Under the pieces are notes generated by a model. The model had not been told where the DNA came from, did not search any database, and saw nothing but the letters and a program-made list of their open reading frames with translations. From the NCBI GenBank assembly GCA_902606255.1, contig CACLFQ010000008.1:1-36892 (forward strand): 36,892 nt of DNA. Reading direction: 5' to 3'. This DNA comes from an uncultured Prochlorococcus sp. Its GTDB lineage: Bacteria > Cyanobacteriota > Cyanobacteriia > PCC-6307 > Cyanobiaceae. The number at the start of each line of letters is the position of its first letter. Within the stretch, counting starts at the first letter, position 1. Shown in pieces: positions 15,306 to 23,092 of this stretch. The position numbers and the translations under genes are program-made.

Positions 15306-16361
15306 ATGCTGAATTCCAATAGTAAAGACGCTGAAGATTTAAGAATTTATCAAATTATTGACGCTAATCTAGATAGAGCTAGAGAGGGGCTGAGAGTATT
15401 AGAGGATTGGGCTAGATTTGGTCTAGGCAAAGAAAAATATGTTGAAAAGATTAAAAATTTTAGACAAATTTTGGGGAAAAATCATTTAGAAGTTTATAAA
15501 CAATCTAGAAATCACATTGAGGACAAATGTAAAGGATCGACTCATCAAGAGCAAATCAACAGAAAAACTTATGAGCAAATTATAAGTTCTAATTCAGCCC
15601 GAGTTCAAGAAGCATTACGAGTCATAGAAGAATTCTCCAGGCCACAGAATCATGAGCTTTCAAAAATCGCTTCGGAAATTAGATATGAAATTTATACTAT
15701 TGAAATTGACTTATTGGGTTATAGCAAGTGTAAGAAGTCGGAGGAAATATTAAAAGAAAATGACTTATATGTAATCACAGATCAAAAAGACAATTTATTA
15801 GAAATAATAGAAGAGATTTTAATTGCGGGGGTAAGAATTATTCAACATAGATTTAAAACGGGAACTGATCAAGATCATCTTCAAGAAGCAGTTCAGATTA
15901 AAAATCTTTGTAAAAGATATAATTCTTTGTTTATCGTTAACGATAGACTTGATATAGCTCTAGCATCTAACGCGGATGGAATTCATCTTGGACAAGACGA
16001 TTTAGACTTAAAAACAGCAAGAAAATTATTAGGATATTCAAAAATTGTCGGTATAAGTGCAAATAATGCAATTGATATTTCAAATGCTCTTAAAGAGGGT
16101 TGTGATTACATAGGAATAGGACCAGTATTTGAAACTTCAACAAAAAAGAATAAAAAACCTTTAGGTATTGAAAATATCAAAACATTAACAAAGGATTTAA
16201 ATATTCCTTGGTTTGCTATTGGAGGAATCAAGTCAAATAATATTTCATATTTAAAAAGAAATGGGTTTAAAAAAGTTGCCCTAGTTTCTCAATTAATGAA
16301 TTCTGAAGATCCTAAAGAAGACGCTATTATGATTCTAAAAGAGTTGTCTCATGAAAATTAA
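15306..16361 (+). CDS. thiE: thiamine-phosphate synthase with N-terminal ThiD2 domain
   Basis: 351 aa, longer than plain ThiE (~210 aa). The extra N-terminal part (~11-138; YQIIDANLDRAREGLRVLED, and SARVQEALRVIEEFSR) is the ThiD2-like domain known in cyanobacterial ThiE proteins. The ThiE barrel is at ~152-351: YVITDQ, NDRLDIALASNADGIHLGQ, GIGPVFETSTKKNKKPLG and WFAIGGI. It joins the pyrimidine diphosphate to the thiazole phosphate. In the first phosphate loop the usual QLR is QHR (residues 180-182), a modest variant. ThiS overlaps its 3' end by 11 bases, so the two are coupled. No TPP riboswitch is evident upstream, where ribF is only 7 bases away. Confidence 0.94.
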   Translation: MLNSNSKDAEDLRIYQIIDANLDRAREGLRVLEDWARFGLGKEKYVEKIKNFRQILGKNHLEVYKQSRNHIEDKCKGSTHQEQINRKTYEQIISSNSARVQEALRVIEEFSRPQNHELSKIASEIRYEIYTIEIDLLGYSKCKKSEEILKENDLYVITDQKDNLLEIIEEILIAGVRIIQHRFKTGTDQDHLQEAVQIKNLCKRYNSLFIVNDRLDIALASNADGIHLGQDDLDLKTARKLLGYSKIVGISANNAIDISNALKEGCDYIGIGPVFETSTKKNKKPLGIENIKTLTKDLNIPWFAIGGIKSNNISYLKRNGFKKVALVSQLMNSEDPKEDAIMILKELSHEN

Positions 16362-16560
16362 GGTAAATGGAGAAGAAAAAAAAATAGAACTTGATCAAGA
16401 AAATGCTCTACTATCTAAAGCTCTTAACCATATGGGATATAAACCAAACACAATTGTAGTTGAGTTAAATAATTTAATTATAAATTCAATGAAATGGGAA
16501 AAAGTGAAGCTTAAAGATGGTGATAATTTGGAAATCGTTTCAATAGTTGGTGGTGGTTAA
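16351..16560 (+). CDS. thiS: sulfur carrier protein ThiS
   Basis: 69 aa, ubiquitin-like fold. It carries the sulfur for thiazole formation as a C-terminal thiocarboxylate. The essential Gly-Gly end is present (SIVGGG). The N-terminus MKIKVNGEEKKIE is a typical first strand. Its ATG lies inside the last codons of thiE (11-base overlap), a strong sign of translational coupling. ThiG and ThiF are not in the window. Confidence 0.93.
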   Translation: MKIKVNGEEKKIELDQENALLSKALNHMGYKPNTIVVELNNLIINSMKWEKVKLKDGDNLEIVSIVGGG

Positions 16561-16672
16561 AAGATAAATTCTTTATATATTAAAAATCTTCATAATTTTT
16601 TAAGTTTAGGCTTGAAACAATAACCAAAATTTTTCTGTTTTCGTTTTATATTCTTAATACCTAAATATAACA

Positions 16673-16840
16673 ATGAAAGAAAAAATTAGTAGTAACTCAA
16701 TGTCTCTTAAATGGGAGCAAAATGGTGAGTTAGCACATAAAGATCTCTTTGAGCTAATTGAAAGATTAAAAAATGTAGAAAGTGAACATACCTCATCTGA
16801 GCTGTCTAGATTAGGTACAAAAACAAACATAAAAGATTAA
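16673..16840 (+). CDS. possible 55-aa microprotein
   Basis: ATG to TAA gives 55 residues, starting MKEKISSNSMSLKWEQNGEL. It is hydrophilic with a probable amphipathic helix (KDLFELIERLKNVESEH) and no membrane segment. Composition is protein-like and it fills an otherwise empty stretch between thiS and the larB end. A possible -10-like AT-rich block (TAATACCTAAATATAA) precedes it. I do not recognise the family; function unknown. Confidence 0.5.
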   Translation: MKEKISSNSMSLKWEQNGELAHKDLFELIERLKNVESEHTSSELSRLGTKTNIKD

Positions 16841-16907
16841 ATTTGTTACTTAGATCTTGTTTTTATAAAAATTTGTACCAAATTAAAATTACTGAATATA
16901 AAAATAA

Positions 16908-17039
16908 ATGCCAAAAAGATTTCCAGAGTGGGTAAATACAGAAGTCGTGATAAAAGCAATCAAAATGAGAGAAGAAGGAATGCTATCAAAACAACTTAAT
17001 TTATGGATAGAAAACCTATTAGAATTAGAAAAAAAGTAA
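16908..17039 (+). CDS. possible 43-aa microprotein
   Basis: ATG to TAA gives 43 residues: MPKRFPEWVNTEVVIKAIKM and a helical, charged remainder ending NLWIENLLELEKK. It lies 67 bases after the 55-aa frame on the same strand and ends 4 bases before the stop of the convergent larB gene. The Pro/Arg/Trp-containing start and helical body look coding. Function and family are unknown. Confidence 0.45.
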   Translation: MPKRFPEWVNTEVVIKAIKMREEGMLSKQLNLWIENLLELEKK

Positions 17040-17043
17040 TTAT

Positions 17044-17700
17044 TTAAGAAATACTTTTAATAATTCTGAGAGCCGCCATTGCTGCTCCGTAACCATTATC
17101 TATATTCATAACTGCAATACCTGGAGAACAACTTGACAACATACTATTTAAAGCAGTTTCTCCATCCTTGCTAACGCCGTATCCGACTGAGACAGGAACT
17201 GCAATTATCGGTTGTGCCAACAATCCACCCACAACTGTTGCCAAAGCTCCCTCCATTCCAGCACAAACTATTAATACATCATATTTATTAATTACTTCCA
17301 ACTGACTCATCAATCGATGAAGTCCAGCTACTCCAACATCTATAAAAGATTGACAATTCACTCCATAAATTTCAAGCGCTAATTGTGCTTCAAGTGTTAC
17401 GGCCAAATCGCTTGAGCCGCCTGAAATTATGGCAACTTTTTTATTCGTATTTATTTTATTCAAATTTTTCCCAATTGTTAGGCAATTTGCTTCTTCATAG
17501 AATCGTGCATCATCATACAAATCTAAAAGATAATTAGCCTTTTCACTATTAATCCTAGTAATAAAAACAACCTCATTTTTACTTAATACATTTTCAGATA
17601 ATCTCTCTAATTGGTCGATACTCTTATCTTGACCCCAAATAGCCTCAATAAGTCCAAGCCTATCTCTTCTTTGAAAATCAAACTTGATATCAAAATTCAT
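17044..17700 (-). CDS. larB: LarB-like, PurE-related carboxylase (nickel-pincer nucleotide biosynthesis family)
   Basis: 218 aa. The C-terminal ~120 residues show the PurE/NCAIR-mutase-like fold: VAIISGGSSDLAVTLEA, FIDVGVAGLHRL, VCAGMEGALATVVGGLL and PVSVGYG. The preceding ~90 residues (RRDRLGLIEAIWGQDKS) are the N-terminal extension that marks LarB. LarB carboxylates and hydrolyses nicotinic acid adenine dinucleotide in making the Ni-pincer cofactor of lactate racemase. No larA, larC or larE is in this window, so its role here is open. The ATG overlaps the end of the TIGR03792 gene by 4 bases, making it the last gene of the era operon. Confidence 0.85.
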   Translation of the reverse strand: MNFDIKFDFQRRDRLGLIEAIWGQDKSIDQLERLSENVLSKNEVVFITRINSEKANYLLDLYDDARFYEEANCLTIGKNLNKINTNKKVAIISGGSSDLAVTLEAQLALEIYGVNCQSFIDVGVAGLHRLMSQLEVINKYDVLIVCAGMEGALATVVGGLLAQPIIAVPVSVGYGVSKDGETALNSMLSSCSPGIAVMNIDNGYGAAMAALRIIKSIS

Positions 17701-18143
17701 CTTTGCTTATCTAATTCTCCCTCATAAATTAATTCAAAAGGATTTTCACTTACACTTAGAACAGCTTTAACATTATCTTCGAATTTTTGTTGAACTACAT
17801 TTACTTCTGACATAGGTATGCTTTTCCATAATTTCTTACTTTTCCAATTTACTAAAATTAAAGCTTCTTCTTTTTCTTTATCCCAAAATAATTGTCTTCC
17901 CAAAAAACCATCTTGAGAAGATAACCATGGCTCCCATATTTCTTTTTCAGCATTTAACCAAGCTGCTTTTACATCGGCAGGTACTTTAAGTCTTAATTCC
18001 TCTATGACCATTTTGCTTTGATAGTTATCCATTGTAAGAGCTTTTAAATTGGGAATATCAGATTGGGAAATTAAAACTACTAAGCAAATTAAAAAAAAAC
18101 AAAATCTTCGAAATTTTTTTTTCAAATTTAAATTAAATCTCAT
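17697..18143 (-). CDS. TIGR03792-type cyanobacterial protein
   Basis: 148 aa. An N-terminal signal or anchor is visible: basic start ([13 protein letters not shown]), hydrophobic [13 protein letters not shown], then a possible cleavage near residue ~36. The body, [40 protein letters not shown] and a late [15 protein letters not shown], matches the cyanobacterial TIGR03792 family of unknown function. The fold resembles small antibiotic-monooxygenase-like (ABM) domains. It overlaps the fused trmD-ispF gene and larB by 4 bases each. Confidence 0.8.
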   Translation of the reverse strand: MRFNLNLKKKFRRFCFFLICLVVLISQSDIPNLKALTMDNYQSKMVIEELRLKVPADVKAAWLNAEKEIWEPWLSSQDGFLGRQLFWDKEKEEALILVNWKSKKLWKSIPMSEVNVVQQKFEDNVKAVLSVSENPFELIYEGELDKQR

Positions 18144-19360
18144 TTTTTCTCAAGTAGAACTACTGAATGGCAACTTATTCCCTCTTCTCTCCCTTCTGGA
18201 CCCAATTTTTCATTCGTAGTTGCTTTAATCCCAATTAAATTTTCATCAATATTTAAGATTTCAGAAATATTTTTTTTCATTAGTTTGATATGTGGCATGA
18301 TTTTTGGCCTTTCAGCAACAAGAATACTATCAATATTATTTATTTCCCAACCATCTTGTCTTATCAAGTCAATTACTTTTGATAACAAAAACAAGCTATC
18401 AGCATTTTTCCATTTTTCATCAGATGGGGGGAAATACTTTCCTATGTCGCCCAGCGAAAGTGCTCCCAATAATGCATCCATTATTGAGTGACTTAAAACA
18501 TCAGCATCACTATGACCATCCAATCCTAAATTTTCAGGATGATGTAATTTTACACCTCCAATAATTAAATCTCTATCCTCTACTAGTCTGTGAATATCGT
18601 ATCCATTGCCTATTCTAAATTTCATGAATTGATTATATTCTTTTATTATTCTCTTACTTTGTGGGGATTTTTTGTAGTTTTCATTTGAAATTAAGTCACT
18701 TCTTCTCTCCAATGTTCTTTCAAAACTTTTTTTTCTTCTCCACGATTTAATCTCTTCATGATTACCGCTCACCAAAATATCTGGTACTTTCATATCTTTA
18801 AAAGTTAACGGCCTCGTGTATTGAGGATATTCTAAGAAAGAAGAATTATGACTCTCATCGACTAAGGAGTCTGGATCACCAAGAGTTCCTGGTAATAATC
18901 TAGTCAAACCATTAATTATTGATATAGCGGGTATTTCACCTCCAGAAAGTACATAATCGCCTATCGATATCTCTTCATCAGCTAAACATCTAATCCTTTC
19001 ATCAAAACCTTCATATTGACCACAAATAATTATTATTTGATCCAAAGTGGACCATCTCGCAAGATCCTTTTGCTTTAAGACTTTACCCTGTGGGGTCATA
19101 AGCAAAGTTTTACTTTTAGGTAATTTTCTAATTGATTCATATGCCTTATAAATAGGTTCAGGTTTTAATACCATACCTGCTCCTCCTCCATAAGGCTTAT
19201 CGTCTACTTGTCTGTAAGAACCTTCTCCATATTCTCTTAAATCATATAAATTTACATCGATCAAATTCTTATCTAGAGCTCTCGTTATAACCCCTAAATT
19301 ATTTATTAATTCAAACGCTTTAGGGAACAATGTAATTACATCAAAATTAAAACCACTCAT
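18140..19360 (-). CDS. trmD-ispF: TrmD-IspF fusion: tRNA (guanine-37-N1)-methyltransferase and MECDP synthase
   Basis: One open frame of 406 codons joins two full-length enzymes. Residues ~1-245 are TrmD, which makes m1G37 in tRNAs and prevents frameshifting: [34 protein letters not shown] and [11 protein letters not shown] (trefoil-knot SAM site). Residues 246-406 are IspF, which makes the cyclodiphosphate in the MEP isoprenoid pathway: GNGYDIHRL and [22 protein letters not shown] supply the metal site, and [15 protein letters not shown] the substrate site. No stop or linker separates them. Met246 (ATG at 18623-18625) could be an internal ispF start, so separate translation is also possible. 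The start abuts the era stop codon; the end overlaps the TIGR03792 gene by 4 bases. The two enzymes have no known functional link. Confidence 0.92.
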   Translation of the reverse strand: MSGFNFDVITLFPKAFELINNLGVITRALDKNLIDVNLYDLREYGEGSYRQVDDKPYGGGAGMVLKPEPIYKAYESIRKLPKSKTLLMTPQGKVLKQKDLARWSTLDQIIIICGQYEGFDERIRCLADEEISIGDYVLSGGEIPAISIINGLTRLLPGTLGDPDSLVDESHNSSFLEYPQYTRPLTFKDMKVPDILVSGNHEEIKSWRRKKSFERTLERRSDLISNENYKKSPQSKRIIKEYNQFMKFRIGNGYDIHRLVEDRDLIIGGVKLHHPENLGLDGHSDADVLSHSIMDALLGALSLGDIGKYFPPSDEKWKNADSLFLLSKVIDLIRQDGWEINNIDSILVAERPKIMPHIKLMKKNISEILNIDENLIGIKATTNEKLGPEGREEGISCHSVVLLEKK

Positions 19361-20272
19361 CTAGAAATCTTCCTCATAACCAAACTCAATTAACCTTGAT
19401 TCTTTTTTTCTCCAATTTGGAACAACTTTCACAAACAACTCTAGGTGAACTGGACCATCAATTAATTTTGACATATTTGATCTTGCTGACTGACCAATCA
19501 TTTTTAACATTGAACCTTTCTTTCCAATAAGAATGCCTTTTTGAGTCGATCTTTCAACAATAATAGTAGCCAAAATAGCTGTAAAAACCTTGCCATTTTT
19601 TCTTTTCATTTCCTCTCTCTTTTCTATCTTTACTGCGACACTATGAGGTACCTCTTCTCTTGTATTTTTTAATACCTGTTCTCTTACTAAATCAGATAAT
19701 AAGTTATCTAGTGGTTGGTCGCAAATCGTCTCCTCGCCATAAAGTTTTGGTCCCTCTGGAAGAAAATTAAGTGCCATATCGACTAGTTCAGAACAACCTT
19801 CTCCCTTAGAAGCACTTACAATTTGAAAGTTTCTATTAATTCCAAAAAATCTTCTATATTGATCTAATCGTAAATTCCTAAAATCTTTATTAACCAAATC
19901 CCACTTATTTAATGCCACAATAAACTCAGTTTTATTTGCGATTAGAAAGTTCAAAATATATTCATCACCTCTACCAGGTTTTTCACTTGAATCAATTACA
20001 AAAATTACCATATCAACTCCATTAATTGCAGATTTTGCGTTTTTTACTAATATCTCTCCAAGTCGATGATGAGGTTTATGAACACCTGGCGTATCAACAA
20101 AAATTATTTGCCCATTGTCTTTAGTAAGTATTCCTTTTAATTTATTTCTAGTAGTTTGCGCTATTGGAGAAGTAATTGTTATTTTTTCTCCAATCAATTT
20201 ATTTATTAAAGTAGATTTACCGACATTTGGCCTTCCTAGTAAAGTTACAAACCCAGATCTATAATTGGCCAA
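19361..20272 (-). CDS. era: GTPase Era
   Basis: 303 aa. An essential GTPase that binds the 3' end of 16S rRNA during 30S assembly. G1 GRPNVGKST at ~13-21, G3 DTPG at ~60-63 and G4 NKWD near 122 are all intact. The C-terminal KH domain (~205-290) contains ERSTQKGILIGKKGSMLKMIG. The start is TTG: the frame has a TAA two codons upstream and no ATG before the G1 strand. First gene of the tight operon era, trmD-ispF, TIGR03792, larB. It is divergent from the next gene by 38 bases. Confidence 0.97.
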   Translation of the reverse strand: MANYRSGFVTLLGRPNVGKSTLINKLIGEKITITSPIAQTTRNKLKGILTKDNGQIIFVDTPGVHKPHHRLGEILVKNAKSAINGVDMVIFVIDSSEKPGRGDEYILNFLIANKTEFIVALNKWDLVNKDFRNLRLDQYRRFFGINRNFQIVSASKGEGCSELVDMALNFLPEGPKLYGEETICDQPLDNLLSDLVREQVLKNTREEVPHSVAVKIEKREEMKRKNGKVFTAILATIIVERSTQKGILIGKKGSMLKMIGQSARSNMSKLIDGPVHLELFVKVVPNWRKKESRLIEFGYEEDF

Positions 20273-20310
20273 AGACTTTTAATACATCAATAATAAAATT
20301 CTGATCAAAA

Positions 20311-20838
20311 ATGGAAAAAAAAACCATAAATTTAAAAGAAGCTTCCTTCACGCAAGCAATAAACATATCAGCACAATGGTGCAAAGAGTGGAGTGAAGAT
20401 TTACTCAGCGAAGAGGTTTTAGCAGATAGAATCGCAGAGCTAACTAAAACAAGAAATGGACTCAGGGGATTTTTTGCATACGCTTTATCAGATAAAGATT
20501 GTTTTTTGTTAGATAAACTTCCTTTTTCACTAATTTACAAACTGAACGAAGGTGGTGATGCTGTAACAGATATAGTAGTAAAAAATTTAATAATGAGTTC
20601 CGCTCAAATTATTATTCATCGAAGAGATAATAATCATGAATATGAGATAACATCCGAAAATATTTCAGATAGATGTAAGGTTATTTTAAGACTGCTAGAA
20701 ACTAAGTCAGTTACAAAGTCTGTAAATCAAGTCCTTAGAGACTTAGATGATATGGGCAATAGTTTTGATAATTCAGTAAAATATGACTCAGAGCAAAAGG
20801 AATTTATAGAAAAACAAATTCTTGATATCACCCAATAA
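20311..20838 (+). CDS. conserved hypothetical cyanobacterial protein
   Basis: 175 aa, no signal peptide or membrane helix. The first half (FTQAINISAQWCKEWSEDLLS, then RNGLRGFFAYALSD) and the middle (IVVKNLIMSSAQIIIHRRDN) look like a folded cytoplasmic protein. I recall similar cyanobacterial proteins without assigned function. It is divergent from era and convergent with the BI-1 gene, from which a hairpin terminator separates it. No motif points to a reaction. Confidence 0.75.
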   Translation: MEKKTINLKEASFTQAINISAQWCKEWSEDLLSEEVLADRIAELTKTRNGLRGFFAYALSDKDCFLLDKLPFSLIYKLNEGGDAVTDIVVKNLIMSSAQIIIHRRDNNHEYEITSENISDRCKVILRLLETKSVTKSVNQVLRDLDDMGNSFDNSVKYDSEQKEFIEKQILDITQ

Positions 20839-20839
20839 A

Positions 20840-20865
20840 AAAGCGTAGAAACAAATCTACGCTTT
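20840..20865. terminator. intrinsic terminator between convergent genes
   Basis: A perfect 10-bp stem AAAGCGTAGA / TCTACGCTTT surrounds a 6-base loop AACAAA. The minus strand continues after the stem with a run of T, giving a classic intrinsic terminator for the BI-1 gene. The plus-strand gene ends 2 bases before the stem; downstream of it there is no clean T-run in that direction beyond the stem itself. Confidence 0.85.
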
Positions 20866-20889
20866 GGGTTAGTTATTAACGTAATGTGT

Positions 20890-21627
20890 TTAATCTCTTC
20901 TTCCACCGCCTTGGAGTGCAATCATTAATCTCAATATAAAAACAAAAAGATTTATGTAAGTTAGATACATACCTAAAGCCCCTGCAAGGTATTGATCATC
21001 ATTATATCTTCTTGGCATTGTATAAAAATCAACGAAAGACATTGCAACAAATAAGACAGTTCCAAATCCTGCAATTATCAATTCGAGTCCTGAACCTCCG
21101 AAAACTCCTGGAGCAAAGAATCCTCCAATTAATTGGACAAACATTGCTATAAGAAGTCCTATCAACCCAAGACCAACTACCCCACTCAGTGCTTGACCAA
21201 CGCTGTCACTCATTCTTTGACCAGTGTAAGAGGCAATAACGAAAGTTATACCTGTAGCTAAGGCAGCTGTTCCAACCGAACCAATACCAATTGTTCCTAT
21301 TGCTAAAGCAACTATTCCACTTAAGGTGAATCCAGTTAACAAGCTAAAGCCTGTTAATAAAGGCAAAGCCTTCGCATTATTTGCATTATTTGCAGCGCTT
21401 GTGGCTATAAAAAACAAAATCAATTCTGCAATTAAAGCAACTATTGATAAAGGCTGGAAAAGCCCAGGATTTGTAGCTATGAGTGAAATACCTGCTAAAA
21501 CGCCTAAAGAGGTTAGCACCATACCTCCACCAACGTAGGGCAGAGCTTTTTGAACAACATTAGGTCCAACTATTGAACTAGTTTGTGCTTCACGTATAGC
21601 TTGATTGAAATTACTACTTGCTGGCAT
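20890..21627 (-). CDS. Bax inhibitor-1/YccA family membrane protein
   Basis: 245 aa. After ~28 polar residues there are about seven hydrophobic segments. These include GGGMVLTSLGVLAGISLIA, LTGFTLSGIVALAIG, GTAALATGITFVIASYTGQ and the final YLTYINLFVFILRLMIALQG. The pattern NDDQYLAGALGMYLTYINLF near the end is characteristic of the BI-1 family. Known relatives form proton-sensitive calcium leak channels; the bacterial role is not well defined. The C-terminus GGGRRD is typical of bacterial members. Its transcription should end at the hairpin at 20840-20865. Confidence 0.9.
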   Translation of the reverse strand: MPASSNFNQAIREAQTSSIVGPNVVQKALPYVGGGMVLTSLGVLAGISLIATNPGLFQPLSIVALIAELILFFIATSAANNANNAKALPLLTGFSLLTGFTLSGIVALAIGTIGIGSVGTAALATGITFVIASYTGQRMSDSVGQALSGVVGLGLIGLLIAMFVQLIGGFFAPGVFGGSGLELIIAGFGTVLFVAMSFVDFYTMPRRYNDDQYLAGALGMYLTYINLFVFILRLMIALQGGGRRD

Positions 21628-21700
21628 TTTTTTTATTAATTATGAACTTATTCTACTTGATTTTTAAAATTTCAGGGTACGGATCTCCAGAGTTATAAAG

Positions 21701-22657
21701 TTATTGATAAGCCTCAATAATTTTCTGAACTAAAGGATGTCGAACTACATCTTCAATAGTCAAATAACAAAATTTTATACCTTCAGTTTCAGAGAAGATT
21801 CTTGATGCTTCTATGAGGCCGCTTTCCTGATCTTTTTCTAAATCAATTTGTGTAATATCGCCGTTTACAACCATTTTTGATCTATCTCCTAATCTGGTTA
21901 AAAACATTCTCATTTGAGAGCAAGTTGTATTTTGTGCTTCATCCAAGATAATCAAAGAATTATCTAAGGTTCTTCCTCTCATAAATGCTAAGGGAGCAAC
22001 TTCAATAATTCCCTTATCGATTAACGAATTTGTTCTATCAAACCCGAAAATACTATGTAAAGAATCAAATAGGGGTCTTAAATATGGATCTACTTTTTGT
22101 TGCAAATCACCAGGTAGAAATCCCAAACTTTCACCAGCTTCTACTGCAGGTCTGGTTAAAATAATTTTTTCAATTTTTTTCTCGTTCAATAGTCTTGCCG
22201 CACAAACAGTTGCTAAAAATGTCTTACCAGTTCCAGCTGGACCAATTGCGAATGTAAGATCAAAGTTTTCAATTGATTCAACATATTCCTTTTGCCTTAT
22301 AGTTCTTGGTCTTAAATATCTTCCTTCTTTGGAACGCGCAAGAACTTTTTTACCAAGTTCAGCATGTGAAGACGACTCTCCCATATTTAAAGAACTTAGA
22401 GCCGCTTTAAGATCTACCTCTGGGACTTCTAACCCTTGTTCCCAAATTGGTCTTGTCAGCTCTACTAATGCTGACGCTCTCTCAATCTTAGAAATAACGC
22501 CGTTCATCTCCAGTTGTAAGCCTCTTATAGTTAAAGAAACTCCTGTAAGAGACTCAAACTTTTTTAAGAAAGAATTACCAGGTCCAGATAAAGCTGTAGC
22601 AGCATCAGAGCTTGGCAAATCTATTGTGAAGTGACCAGTTTTGGAAACTTCCTTCAT
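21701..22657 (-). CDS. phoH: PhoH-like ATPase
   Basis: 318 aa. A P-loop ATPase related to the helicase core of superfamily 1; PhoH2-type relatives act on RNA. Residues ~1-100 contain a KH-like N-terminal region (LTIRGLQLEMNGVISKIERA). Walker A GPAGTGKT is at 139-146, Walker B IILDEAQN near 236, and GLIEASRIF and IEDVVRHPLVQ follow. The family name comes from E. coli phosphate regulation; no Pho box is evident upstream here. It is downstream of rpsP and ffh on the same strand with short gaps, as in other picocyanobacteria. Confidence 0.95.
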   Translation of the reverse strand: MKEVSKTGHFTIDLPSSDAATALSGPGNSFLKKFESLTGVSLTIRGLQLEMNGVISKIERASALVELTRPIWEQGLEVPEVDLKAALSSLNMGESSSHAELGKKVLARSKEGRYLRPRTIRQKEYVESIENFDLTFAIGPAGTGKTFLATVCAARLLNEKKIEKIILTRPAVEAGESLGFLPGDLQQKVDPYLRPLFDSLHSIFGFDRTNSLIDKGIIEVAPLAFMRGRTLDNSLIILDEAQNTTCSQMRMFLTRLGDRSKMVVNGDITQIDLEKDQESGLIEASRIFSETEGIKFCYLTIEDVVRHPLVQKIIEAYQ

Positions 22658-22693
22658 CTAGTTGTTTTATAAGAATAAAAATTGATCAAATCA

Positions 22694-23038
22694 CTAGCTT
22701 TCAGCTTCACTACTATCATTTTCTTCGTCTTTAGTTTTAGCTTTAGCAACTTTTTCCTTCTCTAGCTTAGACTTACCAATAGCGATAGAAGGTCTCTCTT
22801 TTTTCTCTAATAACCCGCCTTTTTCCAATAAAGATCTTACAGCATCAGTTGGCTGAGCACCCTGATTAAGTCTTGTTCTTAAAGCTTCTGTGTCAAGCCT
22901 AGTTTCTTTAGTTCTTGGATTATAAAAACCTACTTCTTGTAGAGGTCTACCATCTCTTCTAGAAGTACTATTGCATGCAACAATTCTGAAACTTGCTTCT
23001 TTTTTCTTTCCAAAGCGCTTAAGGCGCAGTTTAATCAT
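22694..23038 (-). CDS. rpsP: 30S ribosomal protein S16
   Basis: 114 aa. The first ~85 residues are S16 ([49 protein letters not shown]). The last ~30 residues are a charged extension rich in Lys, Glu and Ser ([19 protein letters not shown]), absent from E. coli S16. It lies directly downstream of ffh, a common bacterial arrangement. Confidence 0.98.
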   Translation of the reverse strand: MIKLRLKRFGKKKEASFRIVACNSTSRRDGRPLQEVGFYNPRTKETRLDTEALRTRLNQGAQPTDAVRSLLEKGGLLEKKERPSIAIGKSKLEKEKVAKAKTKDEENDSSEAES

Positions 23039-23092
23039 GTCAAATCAATGCATTTTTAATAATAATATCATTTAAAGGTAAAAATTTAGAAA

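Noticed and set aside
15298-15306. TPP riboswitch before thiE
   Set aside because: Only 7 bases separate ribF and thiE and no THI-box-like sequence is seen in the ribF 3' end.
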